Shown: positions 42,861 through 52,045 of the stretch, in pieces | Layout of the letters: every line of letters starts with the position of its first letter | How positions within the stretch are numbered: the first letter of the stretch is position 1 | Assembly (NCBI RefSeq): GCF_001280845.1 | Contig: NZ_LGHP01000001.1 | Coordinates: 4,567,777-4,631,776, forward strand | Direction: 5' to 3' | Length of the DNA: 64,000 nucleotides | DNA from: Bacillus sp. FJAT-28004 | GTDB lineage: Bacteria; Bacillota; Bacilli; Paenibacillales; Paenibacillaceae | The notes under the pieces: generated by a model | Told to the model about the DNA's origin: nothing | What the model saw: the letters and a program-made list of their open reading frames with translations, nothing else | Databases searched by the model: none | Translations under genes and position numbers: made by a program

Positions 42861-43199
42861 TTACAACGCATAGTGGGCTTTTAGCTTGCTGGCAATCATG
42901 ACCCGTTGAAGCTTAAACTCCCAAACCTTTTCCCTTAGCTGCTTCTGCTGCTCGGAATTTTGTGCATTCCGAAGCTGCTCGTAAATATCAAGCATTTTAC
43001 GATTGATTTGATCGAAACGAAGCCATAGATCGACGCGAATACCATGATCGATTTCGAGACGAATATGGTTATCTTTGGCGTGCAAGTTTTGAAGGATTTG
43101 TTGCTGCCACTCTGCATCTCCGATCGATAGAGCAAAGTTATAAAGATCCAAATAATCATCAACCCATTTTGCTGCGATCTGTTTCTCGGAATAGGTCAT
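42861..43199 (-). CDS. Conserved-looking hypothetical protein, helical
   Basis: A 112-residue soluble, strongly helical and charged protein I do not recognise: 'MTYSEKQIAAKWVDDYLDLY', 'EWQQQILQNLHAKDNHIRLE' and a coiled-coil-like C-terminus 'SEQQKQLREKVWEFKLQRVM'. There is no membrane segment or cysteine. I choose ATG 43199, nine bases from GGAG, over TTG 43214. It stands alone, convergent with the SLH fragment. Function unknown. Confidence 0.75.
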   Translation of the reverse strand: MTYSEKQIAAKWVDDYLDLYNFALSIGDAEWQQQILQNLHAKDNHIRLEIDHGIRVDLWLRFDQINRKMLDIYEQLRNAQNSEQQKQLREKVWEFKLQRVMIASKLKAHYAL

Positions 43200-43302
43200 A
43201 CGGATCAACTCCAATCACCGTTTTGTATATATGCCTAGTATTATACTAGGAATTAACGGAGATGCAAGCGATTTGTTGCAATTGTGCTTGTGTGGCGTTG
43301 AA

Positions 43303-43992
43303 TTAGGAAGATGTTTTACTCTTTAATGCGGCAAAAACAGCAAAGCAATTATTTTTATATACACAGTCGGAATTAACAAATCCAGCCTCGTTCAGCCAAT
43401 CAAGCTGATCAACTATGGTTGCATTAATGTCGAAACTTCGGCGTTTTATGGACGCTTCAATCGCATCAGCGTTTAAACCGCTTTGCCAGATGGCTTCTTT
43501 CCATTTCGTCATATAATAATGATCCCAATATGGCGTTGTACCGGCTGCTTGATCGGCGTTGACGAAGCTTCCGCCTTCTTTTAAAAGTTGATGAATGGTA
43601 CGAAACATGGCGCGTTTAGCTGGATGCGTCAGGTGGTGGATGGACAAGGAGGAGATAACCGCATCATATTTTTCCGTATAAGGGTAGCTTGAGTAATCTG
43701 CCGCTATATAGCTGACTGCTGGGTCTACTCCAAAGCGAGATTGCGCCTCCTTTAGCATTTCTTCGCTTAAGTCGATTAGAGTAAGAGAGGCATTTGGGTA
43801 TTTTCTGCGGATCAAGGAAGAGAAAAGTCCCGTTCCCGCGCCTAAGTCGAGAATACGTGGGGCATTGCTCTCACAGTGAACGAAATCGGTTGCTATGTCA
43901 TAAAATTCATCAAAGCAGGGGATCAGTTGGCGACGCTGTTGATCATACTGGGATGCGACAGCATCAAACTGTTTTTTCACATTTTCATTCAT
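43303..43992 (-). CDS. Class I SAM-dependent methyltransferase
   Basis: A 229-residue Rossmann-fold methyltransferase. Motif I is 'RILDLGAGTGLFSSLIRR' (about 46-63), motif II 'LTLIDLSEEMLKEAQ', motif III region 'SYIAADYSSYPY' and 'DAVISSLSIHHLTHPAKRAM' is motif IV with the HH pair typical of this family. The end of the domain is variable; the substrate is unknown. ATG follows GGAGGCACT. It lies alone and is divergent from the T-box leader. Confidence 0.9.
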   Translation of the reverse strand: MNENVKKQFDAVASQYDQQRRQLIPCFDEFYDIATDFVHCESNAPRILDLGAGTGLFSSLIRRKYPNASLTLIDLSEEMLKEAQSRFGVDPAVSYIAADYSSYPYTEKYDAVISSLSIHHLTHPAKRAMFRTIHQLLKEGGSFVNADQAAGTTPYWDHYYMTKWKEAIWQSGLNADAIEASIKRRSFDINATIVDQLDWLNEAGFVNSDCVYKNNCFAVFAALKSKTSS

Positions 43993-44243
43993 AATAGTGC
44001 CTCCTCGAATAAATGGCTGATCGCTTTATTGCCTTTCCTTGCCCGGTTGAAATGTATATTATAGATGTTTTATTCATAATGGAAATATATAAAACAAATA
44101 TGAATTATAGGTTTTAACTATAAATGATATAATCTTTATCAGTTAAAAAATGGGTATTGCACAACCGTGTTTTTGATGGTACGATTGGTAAAATTTTAAG
44201 ATTACTGATGAACACATATGACAAGTTAAATAGCTTTTACATT

Positions 44244-44493
44244 CGATGACGAGAAAGAGTACGTTATGGGCCTGATCGAACAGAGAGTTGGGGCAGCTGA
44301 AAACCAACGTTCGGGTACTAGCGGAAAGCCATCTCCGAGAAGCAGGCTGAACGAGAGTAAGCTCTGCCGCATTTCCAGCGTTAACGGGAACATGTATTGC
44401 TAGATACATGAGCAGAGTGTCGCGCTTCGGCGTGAAACTAGGGTGGTAACACGGGTAGAGACTCGTCCCTTTATAGGGATGGGTCTCTTTTGC
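44244..44493 (+). ncRNA. T-box leader of the aminotransferase gene
   Basis: A tRNA-sensing leader. AGTA (44258-44261), AGAGAG (44282-44287) and the CGTTA/TAGCG helix of Stem I are present. The T-box sequence AGGGTGGTAACACGGG is at 44440-44455 and the terminator stem AGAGAC/GTCTCT with an inner CCCT/AGGG is at 44457-44488 with a T tract. The codon most consistent with the specifier loop is GCC (44328-44330, followed by A), meaning Ala; other readings are possible. TGGT in the T-box would pair with a tRNA ending ACCA. Confidence 0.85.
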
Positions 44494-44525
44494 GTTTTAT
44501 TAACCATATTTTAGGAGGAAAAGTA

Positions 44526-45713
44526 ATGGAGACATGGTCGATGAGCAAGATGATTTCGCCAATGGTGCAGCAAATTCCGCCCTCGGGCATTCGTAAGTTT
44601 TTTAGCTTGGCTGAAGGCAATAAGGATATTATCTCGCTTGGCGTCGGGGAACCTGACTTCGTTACGCCTGAGCATGTAAGAGCGGCTTGCGTCCGTGCAT
44701 TAGAGCAAGGAAAAACATCCTACACATCAAATGCGGGACTTATTGAACTTAGAGAAGAGATTGCAAATTATTTATATAATGGGTTTCAACTGAAATACGA
44801 GCCAGCGGATGAAGTGCTTGTTACCGTTGGCGGCAGTGAAGCCATTGATCTTGCACTGCGGGCATCAATAGCGCCGGATGATGAAATCATCGTACCTGTT
44901 CCTAGTTATATTGCCTATTCACCGATCGCGCAGTTAAATGGCGGGAAGGTCGTTGAGGTTGAAACGTTTGCGGAGGATCATTTTAAACTAACGGCAGAAG
45001 CTCTGAAGGCAGTGCTTACCCCGCACTCCAAGGTGCTTATTATAAACTATCCGAACAATCCAACAGGTGCCATCATGACTTATGAAGAGTGGCTGCCAAT
45101 TGCTAAGATTGTAGAAGAAAATAATCTAATCGTCATATCCGATGAAATTTATGCGGAGCTGACCTATGATGCGAAACATGTGAGCTTTGCCTCGCTGCCG
45201 GGCATGAGGGATAGAACACTGCTTATTAGCGGCTTCTCCAAAGCTTTTGCGATGACAGGGTGGAGAATCGGCTATGCATGCGGCCATCAGGAGCTCATCG
45301 CTGCTATGCTTAAGATTCATCAGTATACCGTAATGTGCGCACCTATTATTGGGCAGGTTGCAGCGATAGAATCGTTGCGTAATGGCTTAGAGGAAAAGGA
45401 TATGATGATAGAGGCGTATGCTCAGCGCAGACGAATGTTTGTAAAAGGTTTAAGGGAAATCGGTCTACCCTGTCATGAGCCGCGAGGCGCGTTTTATGCT
45501 TTTCCTTCTATTGCGCATACAGGACTTGATTCCGATGCTTTTGCACAAAAGCTATTGTTTGAGGCAGGCGTCGCTACTGTGCCTGGGCATGTGTTCGGTC
45601 AAGGAGGGGAAGGCTTTATTCGCTGCTCCTACGCGTCTTCCGTATCCAGACTTAACGAAGCGCTTGAGCGTATAGATCGCTGCTTGAAGGCTTCGGGCAT
45701 GTCCGGAAATTAA
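44526..45713 (+). CDS. PLP-dependent class I/II aminotransferase
   Basis: A 395-residue fold-type I aminotransferase. Landmarks are 'IISLGVGEPDFVTPEHVR', 'VTVGGSEAIDLALRA', 'IINYPNNPTGAIM' (the Asn of the PLP anchor region), 'ISDEIYAELTY' and the Schiff-base lysine in 'SGFSKAFAMTGWRIGY', with the C-terminal 'GEGFIRCSYASS' arginine binding the substrate carboxylate. It resembles PatA/AlaT-type enzymes, and the T-box leader ties it to an amino acid pool, perhaps alanine. ATG 44526 follows AGGAGG at seven bases. Confidence 0.92.
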   Translation: METWSMSKMISPMVQQIPPSGIRKFFSLAEGNKDIISLGVGEPDFVTPEHVRAACVRALEQGKTSYTSNAGLIELREEIANYLYNGFQLKYEPADEVLVTVGGSEAIDLALRASIAPDDEIIVPVPSYIAYSPIAQLNGGKVVEVETFAEDHFKLTAEALKAVLTPHSKVLIINYPNNPTGAIMTYEEWLPIAKIVEENNLIVISDEIYAELTYDAKHVSFASLPGMRDRTLLISGFSKAFAMTGWRIGYACGHQELIAAMLKIHQYTVMCAPIIGQVAAIESLRNGLEEKDMMIEAYAQRRRMFVKGLREIGLPCHEPRGAFYAFPSIAHTGLDSDAFAQKLLFEAGVATVPGHVFGQGGEGFIRCSYASSVSRLNEALERIDRCLKASGMSGN

Positions 45714-45715
45714 AG

Positions 45716-45741
45716 AAGGGGAGCCGTCAAAGGCTCCCTTC
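45716..45741 (+). terminator. Terminator after the aminotransferase gene
   Basis: GGGGAGCC pairs with GGCTCCCT around GTCAAA and ends in TTC, a short tail. Confidence 0.65.
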
Positions 45742-45759
45742 ATTGTTAAAGCAAGATGA

Positions 45760-47496
45760 TCAATCGCTTGGAAAATAAATACGGATTGAGGTGCCTTCTC
45801 CAATCGTTGAGCGTACCTCAATTCGGCCATTATGTGCTTCTACGATCATTTTGGCGATGCTCATGCCAAGGCCAGAGCCGTTGCTTGATTCTTCTGTATT
45901 TGTGCCGCGGTAATACCTTTCGAACAGCTTGTGGACGGTCTCTTCATCCATGCCTCTTCCGTTGTCAGAGACACGGATGAATGCATCATCATTGAGCAGG
46001 CCGCAGGCCACCGTAACGGTTATGCCGGGAGGATTATGCTTCACCGCGTTGGAGAGCAGGTTGTCCATCAGCCGCTGCATCCACTTTTCATTGCCGTATA
46101 TAGGAACGGGAAGAGCGTCACCCTCGTAATGAAAGTCTACTTCGGCAAGAGTGGCATCATTCACATATTTTAGTACCGATCGTCTAACAAGCTCACCCAG
46201 CTCGACTTCATGGCGATCCATAAGGACGACTCCATGCTTTAATTGATAAATATGCGTGAAGTCATTCATGAGCTCCAGCATGTAGTTGCTTTTTTCGCGA
46301 ATCATTTTGCCCATGTCCTGAAGCTCTTCATCGCTCCACTGTGCAGGGGAGCTTTCCAAAATATAGCCGTAGCCCTGAATAGTCGAGAGCGGTGTGCGCA
46401 AATCATGCGAGATGCCTGTCATCCATTCCTCTCTCGTTTTCTCAAGCTGGAGCCTATCCTTCTCCGTTTGCGCCAGTCGCTCGGCCATTTGGTAGAAGGC
46501 CGCAATCACTTCACGATAGAGACGGTAGCGAATACGAAGCTTGCCGCTGCGGCGGAATACCTTTTTGCGATCCTTTGGCGTAAGCACCTCATCATACAAT
46601 CCATTGCCCATCCGCTCGAACCATCCGGCGAACAGGATGAGCGGCTGACCATATCGATAGCCATGCCACATCGAAATGGCGAGTGATAGTAGGAGCAGCG
46701 AGCCGCCTATCCAAATGAAGAGACGTATAGCTTCCGATAGGATGGGTTGTTTAGTAAACGTTCTTAGTTCGTTTGGCGTGTGCAAAATCCAAGTTATATG
46801 GCTATCTTCAGGCTGGTACACATAAATGTTTGTGTCGTAATCTCCAGGTTTTTGCTGCATAGTCAATACTTCCAGCGGCTCGTATACATCGATAGCTGAG
46901 GCTTGATCTCCGATCGTTTGAACACTTTTGCCCGCTTGGTCGACAATCAGCAAATAGCTGTTCGTTTTCCTTAACTCTGTGAGCAGGTCATTCTTATATG
47001 CCGCATTTACTAGACCATTCTGCTCGTAGGCCATATACCAAGCAGTCAGCTTCTCTTGCTGCGGATTATTGTAACCAAGAAGAAAGAGCAGCGGAGTAGA
47101 ATACGTCAGATCGAGCTCGTTATCGACAGTATAGGAACCGAATTTTCCGGATTGCTGGATGGCTAAAAGTTGTGTAATCGAATAAGAAGTCGGATGATTG
47201 TCAGGCGAATGGACTGAATAAATAACTTGGCCTTTGGCGTCCACGACTTGCAGCCACATATCACGCTCTTCAATGAGCTTCTTCCAGTGCGTCGTCATCT
47301 TAATCTTTTTTTTCGAATAATCGGTTTCCGCGACAATGGAACTAAGCGCGCCGGCGGGAAAGTTCCGTTTGAGATCCTCGTTCGTAATTTTATTAATAAG
47401 GACAAGGAACAACACGATCATCGCAACGAAAATGAGAATCGAATAAACGACGAGCTGATACGTAAAATGAAAGGCCATTCGGCGTTGAACCTTCAT
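45760..47496 (-). CDS. Membrane sensor histidine kinase
   Basis: A 578-residue kinase. Helix one is at ~14-35 ('LVVYSILIFVAMIVLFLVLI'), followed by a ~210-residue extracellular sensor, helix two near 255-275 and a HAMP-like linker. The phosphoacceptor is His364 in 'GISHDLRTPLSTIQGYGYI'; ATP-binding motifs are 'LLSNAVKHNPPG', 'VSDNGRGMDEETVHKLFERY' and 'GSGLGMSIAKMIVEAHNGRI'. It overlaps the regulator by ATGA. The sensor domain has no recognisable family and may sense an envelope signal. The divergent DUF418 gene could be a target. Confidence 0.92.
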   Translation of the reverse strand: MKVQRRMAFHFTYQLVVYSILIFVAMIVLFLVLINKITNEDLKRNFPAGALSSIVAETDYSKKKIKMTTHWKKLIEERDMWLQVVDAKGQVIYSVHSPDNHPTSYSITQLLAIQQSGKFGSYTVDNELDLTYSTPLLFLLGYNNPQQEKLTAWYMAYEQNGLVNAAYKNDLLTELRKTNSYLLIVDQAGKSVQTIGDQASAIDVYEPLEVLTMQQKPGDYDTNIYVYQPEDSHITWILHTPNELRTFTKQPILSEAIRLFIWIGGSLLLLSLAISMWHGYRYGQPLILFAGWFERMGNGLYDEVLTPKDRKKVFRRSGKLRIRYRLYREVIAAFYQMAERLAQTEKDRLQLEKTREEWMTGISHDLRTPLSTIQGYGYILESSPAQWSDEELQDMGKMIREKSNYMLELMNDFTHIYQLKHGVVLMDRHEVELGELVRRSVLKYVNDATLAEVDFHYEGDALPVPIYGNEKWMQRLMDNLLSNAVKHNPPGITVTVACGLLNDDAFIRVSDNGRGMDEETVHKLFERYYRGTNTEESSNGSGLGMSIAKMIVEAHNGRIEVRSTIGEGTSIRIYFPSD

Positions 47497-48236
47497 AGGC
47501 TGACAGGCTCCTTAACTAATTTATAGCCGAGTCCACGAACGGTGAGCAAATGCGTAGGCATGCTGGGATCACATTCAATTCTCTCCCGTATTCGCCGGAT
47601 ATGAACCATGACCGTATTGTCGTCTCCTAGTCCGTCAATGCCCCATACCGCTTCATATAGCTGACCCTTCGAGAAGACAATACCGGGGTTTTTACAGAAA
47701 TACAGCAGCAGCTGAAAAACCTGTGCAGGGCATGAGACCGGCTGGTTGTCTACTAATAGTTCCCCAGCTGCTTCGTTTAACTGAAAGCGGCCGAATCGGT
47801 AGATTTGATGGAAGGCAGAGGCTGCCGCTAAGGATGAAGCAAAGGTTGAATGTGATGAAGGTGAATCCACCTCTTCCATGCGGCGCAGCCTGGCTTTAAT
47901 GCGAGCTGCAATCTCCAAAGGATTAAATGGTTTCGTTATATAGTCATCGCCGCCCATAGCAAATCCGGTCAAAATGTCGAGATCGGATGCTTTGGCAGTT
48001 AAAAATAAAATATGCGGATTGCCTAGTTGTCTAATTTTTGAGCAAAGCTCAAATCCGCTGCCGTCGGGCAGCATAACATCAAGCAGCACGATATCGGCTC
48101 CGAAGCGACCGATCGTATCGAGAGCTTCTTGGCAGGTACCTGCCGTATAGATATGCTGGAAGCCTTCCTTTTGAAGCACCAGCTGCAGCATTTTTACAAT
48201 AGAAGGTTCATCTTCCACTATGACTATGTTATTCAT
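47493..48236 (-). CDS. OmpR-family response regulator
   Basis: A 247-residue regulator. Receiver: 'NIVIVEDEPSIVKML', phosphoacceptor Asp in 'IVLLDVMLPDGSGFEL', 'ILFLTAKASD' and 'GGDDYITKPFNPLEI'. Winged helix from ~150: 'QVFQLLLYFCKNPGIVFSKG' and 'VMVHIRRIRERIE', 'VRGLGYKLV'. I choose ATG 48236, eight bases from GGGG; earlier ATG 48242 and GTG 48245 sit on the binding site. It is paired with the kinase at 45760 and divergent from DUF418. Confidence 0.93.
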   Translation of the reverse strand: MNNIVIVEDEPSIVKMLQLVLQKEGFQHIYTAGTCQEALDTIGRFGADIVLLDVMLPDGSGFELCSKIRQLGNPHILFLTAKASDLDILTGFAMGGDDYITKPFNPLEIAARIKARLRRMEEVDSPSSHSTFASSLAAASAFHQIYRFGRFQLNEAAGELLVDNQPVSCPAQVFQLLLYFCKNPGIVFSKGQLYEAVWGIDGLGDDNTVMVHIRRIRERIECDPSMPTHLLTVRGLGYKLVKEPVSL

Positions 48237-48373
48237 GTTCATCACCCCGTTTTATGCTAGCACACAAACCTTAACATCTGTTGAACAAAAATGAAAAAAA
48301 TTAAGCTGCTGTTATGATTCCGTTTGTTCGCAGTTCAACTGGAATCCTTATGATTGTGTAAGAGGTGAGGTGA

Positions 48374-49588
48374 ATGGGAAATCAAATAGAAACGGGAAAC
48401 CGAATTCGCGTTATTGATGCGATCAGAGGTTTCTGCTTGCTTGGCATACTGCTTGCGAACATGCTTATTTTTCAATATGGCATTTATGGGAAAGAAGAAA
48501 TGCAGCTTTTTAATCCAACTCAGCTGGACGAAGTGTCGCACCAAGTACTGAAGATAGCGGTGGAAGGCAGCTTTATGCCGATCTTTATGTTCTTATTCGG
48601 CTACAGTCTGTATAAGCTGCGCGAGGGACTGGTCGCGAAGGGGCTTAAGCCGGCCAGGTATATGGTACGGCGCTTTTTTATGCTGATGGGATTAGGCATC
48701 ATGCATAGCATGCTCCTTTGGGAGGGTGATATTTTACTAGCGTATGGGATTGCGGGATTTTGTTTATTGTTGTTTATCAAACGGAAGGCAAAGACGCTTA
48801 TGATCTGGGGAGTTATTTTGAGCCTCTTAATGGCGGGCATAAGCTTCGGAATGGAGAAAGAGACACCGAAAGAGAAAGCTCGTATGCAGGAATATGTGGT
48901 AGAGTCTATAACCGTATATGGCGAGGGAACGTACCAGGAAATTATGAATTTTCGCCAGGATGAAGATCCGTTAGAATTACCTGCGGCGGTCATGGCGGTG
49001 ATTATGGTTATGATGCCGTTTATGCTGCTGCCGATGTTTTTATTTGGGATAGCGGCTGCTAATAAGCAATGGTTTCATAATCCTAAACGAGAGAGACGCA
49101 GGTATGCATGGATGGGCGGCATCCTGCTGCCGCTGGGTCTTTTATCGAAAGGTGTGGCTGTGCTTCAACCAGAGTGGGCTTGGAGCGGCGTATTATTGAC
49201 CTTGGGTGCGCAATTGCTGGCATTCGGGTATATTTTTGGACTTGCGCTCGTCATGTCCTATTTATCCAAACGCTCCTACATTATTATGGCATTTGAATCG
49301 GTGGGACGGATGTCAATGACTAACTATTTGATGCAGACGGTCATTTGTACGACTATATTTTATGGTTATGCTTTAGGCTGGTTCGGAAAGATCGGTGTGC
49401 TTAACGGTGTGCTGCTTGGGATAGCCATTTATGCCGTTCAGGCAGTCGTATCCAGCTTCATGTTGTTCTGGTTCAAAAATGGTCCGTTTGAGCGGCTGCT
49501 ACGAGTAGTAACTTATTGGTCGTTTGGCGGGAAAGCACGGGTTTCGAAAAAAATAGCAGATGGGCAGGCAGTTAACGCTGGTTTGTAA
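48374..49588 (+). CDS. DUF418 membrane protein
   Basis: A 404-residue protein with about nine to ten predicted helices. 'RIRVIDAIRGFCLLGILLAN' at the N-terminus is the family's opening motif, related to heparan-alpha-glucosaminide acyltransferase-like proteins, and the C-terminal DUF418 part includes 'ESVGRMSMTNYLMQTVICTT'. Distant similarity to acyltransferases suggests envelope modification, but the function is unknown. ATG follows GAGGTGA. It is divergent from the two-component genes, which suggests control by them. Confidence 0.88.
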   Translation: MGNQIETGNRIRVIDAIRGFCLLGILLANMLIFQYGIYGKEEMQLFNPTQLDEVSHQVLKIAVEGSFMPIFMFLFGYSLYKLREGLVAKGLKPARYMVRRFFMLMGLGIMHSMLLWEGDILLAYGIAGFCLLLFIKRKAKTLMIWGVILSLLMAGISFGMEKETPKEKARMQEYVVESITVYGEGTYQEIMNFRQDEDPLELPAAVMAVIMVMMPFMLLPMFLFGIAAANKQWFHNPKRERRRYAWMGGILLPLGLLSKGVAVLQPEWAWSGVLLTLGAQLLAFGYIFGLALVMSYLSKRSYIIMAFESVGRMSMTNYLMQTVICTTIFYGYALGWFGKIGVLNGVLLGIAIYAVQAVVSSFMLFWFKNGPFERLLRVVTYWSFGGKARVSKKIADGQAVNAGL

Positions 49589-49632
49589 GCGTGTCGAGGG
49601 GCAGACGTTTTACTATGTGGATTGGAGTGTGG

Positions 49633-49665
49633 AAGGAGCGGCTGTCAAAAGCTGCTCCTTTTTTT
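49633..49665 (+). terminator. Terminator after the DUF418 gene
   Basis: AAGGAGCGGCT pairs with AGCTGCTCCTT (one mismatch) and is followed by seven T residues. Confidence 0.85.
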
Positions 49666-49716
49666 GTTATGTATGTAGAGTATGATAGGCGGATTGCTTC
49701 TAGGTTGTCATGCTTG

Positions 49717-50847
49717 TTATAGGGGGTTGAACTGAATGTCATGCGTGAGGGAGTCGCCTGCCGCGAATGTTAGCAGCTTGTAACCTTCTTCTACTAATGC
49801 ATCATGATCTGCTGGACTTAGCTTTTCGAACGATTGAATGATGAGAGCAGCTGAATCTTTTTTTTGCTCTATTTTCCACGTGCCGCGTACGAATCCGTCA
49901 ATTAGAAATGTAGAGCGAATAATGCCGTTAATCGTGAACACCAGTGGTTTATACTTTTCATCCAAAATACGGCTGCGGTCAGAGTAGGATAGCAGCATAT
50001 TATCGAACTCGGATAGAAATCGCGGCGGAGCTATCGTGTCAGCGGGCGGCAAGGGGGCATCCGGCAGGTCAAACAGCTCGTTGCCCTTCTCGTCGGAGAA
50101 GGTACGTAGCCTTGGGCGCAGCTGCTCGACTGTCTCGCGGAGCTTGCTTAGTCCAGACCAAATTTGCATATCTTTAATCGTTGCTGGGCCATAGGCGCCA
50201 AGGTAACGCAGCAGCATCTCCTCCAAGGAAGGAGAATTCGCAAGCGATAGACCAAGCCAAGCTTCCGCAGATGTATGTGTAGCTTGACCACTAAGGCCCC
50301 ATACACCGCGAGGCGGTATTTGGACGAGCGGAACAAAGGTTCGAATGACAGCGCTAAGGGCTGATTGTTCAACATTAGGCCACTGTAACGCGAGCAGATT
50401 GCCTAGTTCATTGAAAGTGCGAGGCTGCTCCTCCACTAACGTACGACCAGCTTCGATGATAGCTTCTAGGTCTGTGTTTTGCAGCATTTTTCCGTATGTA
50501 CTAACCATACCTTTTTCCAAAACAGGCTGAAGCAAGGGGCGCATTTCCAAGCAGTCACTCGCACTGACCAGATGAATCGTAGAGCGCATGAGTGCAATAC
50601 GCACGACCTGCCGCTCAGTAATGAGCGCGGAGAGCTGCTCCTGTTGGAAGTTCTCAAGCCGTGTCCATAGCGCGAAATAGGGCGGGTTAGGCGCTTGCGA
50701 CTGAATCGCTACCAATTGCCGGATGGCTTCCAGCACGGATACATTTGATCTTCGCAGCAGCATTTGCCGCTCAAGCAAAGCTCTATTTAGTTGGCGCGTT
50801 TCTAAAACTGGCCCCGTTGCACCCTTAGCTCGCCTAGATGAACTCAT
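49717..50847 (-). CDS. AlkZ/YcaQ-like winged-helix protein (HTH_42)
   Basis: A 376-residue protein of the HTH_42 family, which includes DNA glycosylases for interstrand crosslinks (AlkZ, YcaQ). Three winged-helix-like repeats are visible; 'LVAIQSQAPNPPYFALWTRL' (about 41-60) carries a Q-S-Q, matching the QxQ catalytic pattern of AlkZ, and 'RIALMRSTIHLVSASDCLEM' follows. The C-terminal part 'LVFTINGIIRSTFLIDGFVR' then 'GTW' is the family beta-rich end. No crosslink or alkylation function is proven. ATG 50847 is nine bases from GGGGG; an earlier start at 50868 is less likely. Confidence 0.85.
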   Translation of the reverse strand: MSSSRRAKGATGPVLETRQLNRALLERQMLLRRSNVSVLEAIRQLVAIQSQAPNPPYFALWTRLENFQQEQLSALITERQVVRIALMRSTIHLVSASDCLEMRPLLQPVLEKGMVSTYGKMLQNTDLEAIIEAGRTLVEEQPRTFNELGNLLALQWPNVEQSALSAVIRTFVPLVQIPPRGVWGLSGQATHTSAEAWLGLSLANSPSLEEMLLRYLGAYGPATIKDMQIWSGLSKLRETVEQLRPRLRTFSDEKGNELFDLPDAPLPPADTIAPPRFLSEFDNMLLSYSDRSRILDEKYKPLVFTINGIIRSTFLIDGFVRGTWKIEQKKDSAALIIQSFEKLSPADHDALVEEGYKLLTFAAGDSLTHDIQFNPL

Positions 50848-50899
50848 ACCACAAATCCCCCTCCACATTTACGATTCGTCTATTCCTCATTATAAACTT

Positions 50900-51034
50900 T
50901 ATTATACCGTATCAATCCTGACAACATTAGGTTAGGTGTATCTGAGATGTTTTGCTGTAAGGTGATAAGTAGGGTGTGTTTAGCCAGGGATGTTGAACGC
51001 GAGGAGACACAATATAGCGTGAACGAGTAGTCGT
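50900..51034. other. Intergenic lead-in to the repeat array
   Basis: About 135 bases after the AlkZ-like start, with no repeat copy and no recognisable gene. It should hold the AlkZ-like gene's promoter. Confidence 0.4.
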
Positions 51035-51340
51035 GAGGTATCTACTGCACTTTGTGCAATAGATACCTCACATGAAGTCCAGAGAAAGGAGCTACGTTGC
51101 AGTATTGCAATAGAATAGGACTCTAATGAAGTAAATGGGGCTCAAATGGATGATTCTATTGCAGAAAGTACAACGTAGCTGAGGAGTTGCAGGAAAAGTG
51201 GATGCCACGTTGCACTAACTGCAATGTAGGGGGGTAATCTAGAAATGGTTACTTGGCAGAGTTTGTTTTGATGTGATTTGGCGTAAGGCAAAGAACGACG
51301 TACAAAGTATGCCATGGGAGAAGAGGAGAGGGGAAGGAAA
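51035..51340. repeat. Multi-hairpin repeat copy 1 (full 306-bp unit)
   Basis: Contains three hairpins. H1 (51035-51069) has GAGGTATCTA and TAGATACCTC arms with an inner TGCAC/GTGCA. H2 (51091-51179) pairs GCTACGTTG with CAACGTAGC and TGCAATAGAAT with ATTCTATTGCA. H3 (51205-51230) pairs CCACGTTGCA with TGCAATGTAGG. The remainder to 51340 is a ~68-base spacer and a ~42-base purine-rich flank that leads into copy 2. Confidence 0.9.
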
Positions 51341-51636
51341 GAGGTATCTACTGCACTTTGTGCAATAGAGAAGTCCAGAGAAAGGAGCTACGTTGCAGTA
51401 TTGCAATAGAATAGGACTCTGATGAAGTAAATGGGGCTCAAATGGATGATTCTATTGCAGAAAGTACAACGTAGCCGAGGAGTTGCAGGAAAAGTGGACG
51501 CTACGTTGCACTAACTGCAATGTAGGGGGGAATCTAGAAATGGTTACTTGGCAGAGTTTGTTTTTGATGTGATTTAGCGTGAGGCAAAGAACGACGTACA
51601 AAGTATGCCATGGGAGAAGAGGAGATGGGAAGGAAA
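51341..51636. repeat. Multi-hairpin repeat copy 2 (296 bp, H1 half deleted)
   Basis: Same order as copy 1, but ten bases are missing from the right arm of H1, leaving the loop without its outer partner. H2 and H3 are intact, H3 reading GCTACGTTGCA-CTAAC-TGCAATGTAG. Confidence 0.9.
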
Positions 51637-51871
51637 GAGGTATCTACTGCACTTTGTGCAATAGATACCTCACATGAAGTCCTGAGGAAGGAGCTACGTT
51701 GCAGTATTGCAATAGAATATGACTTTAACGAAGTAAATGGGGCTCAAATGGATGATTCTATTGCAGAAAGTACAACGTAGCTGAGGAGTTGCAGGAAAAG
51801 TGGACGCCACGTTGCACTAACTGCAATGTAGGGGGTGAATCTAGAAATGGTTACTTGGCAGAGTTTGTTGC
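51637..51871. repeat. Multi-hairpin repeat copy 3 (truncated on the right)
   Basis: H1, H2 and H3 are intact (to about 51831). The spacer stops after GCAGAGTTTGTT and gives way to the 44/43-bp tandem repeat at 51872. Confidence 0.9.
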
Positions 51872-52045
51872 GATGAGCAAAGGCTGGTGAGTAATTGTGA
51901 GGCTAGTTGAAGTGAGATGAGCGAGGTTGGTTAATAATTGTGAGGCTAGTTGAAGTGAGATGAGCAAAGGCTGGTGAGTAATTGTGAGGCTAGTTGAAGT
52001 GAGATGAGCGAGGTTGGTTAATAATTGTGAGGCTTGTTTCAATGA
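51872..52045. repeat. Tandem repeat of four 43/44-bp units (A-B-A-B)
   Basis: Units run 51872-51915, 51916-51958, 51959-52002 and 52003-52045. Each starts GATGAGC and contains TAATTGTGAGGC. Units 1 and 3 share AAAGGCTGGTGAG, units 2 and 4 share GAGGTTGGTTAA, so the period is effectively 87 bp. An open frame across it is a by-product. Confidence 0.9.

Noticed and set aside
51851..52042. Open frame on the minus strand across the tandem repeat
   Set aside because: It only translates the 44/43-bp units, has no ribosome binding site, and its periodic protein arises from the repeat.
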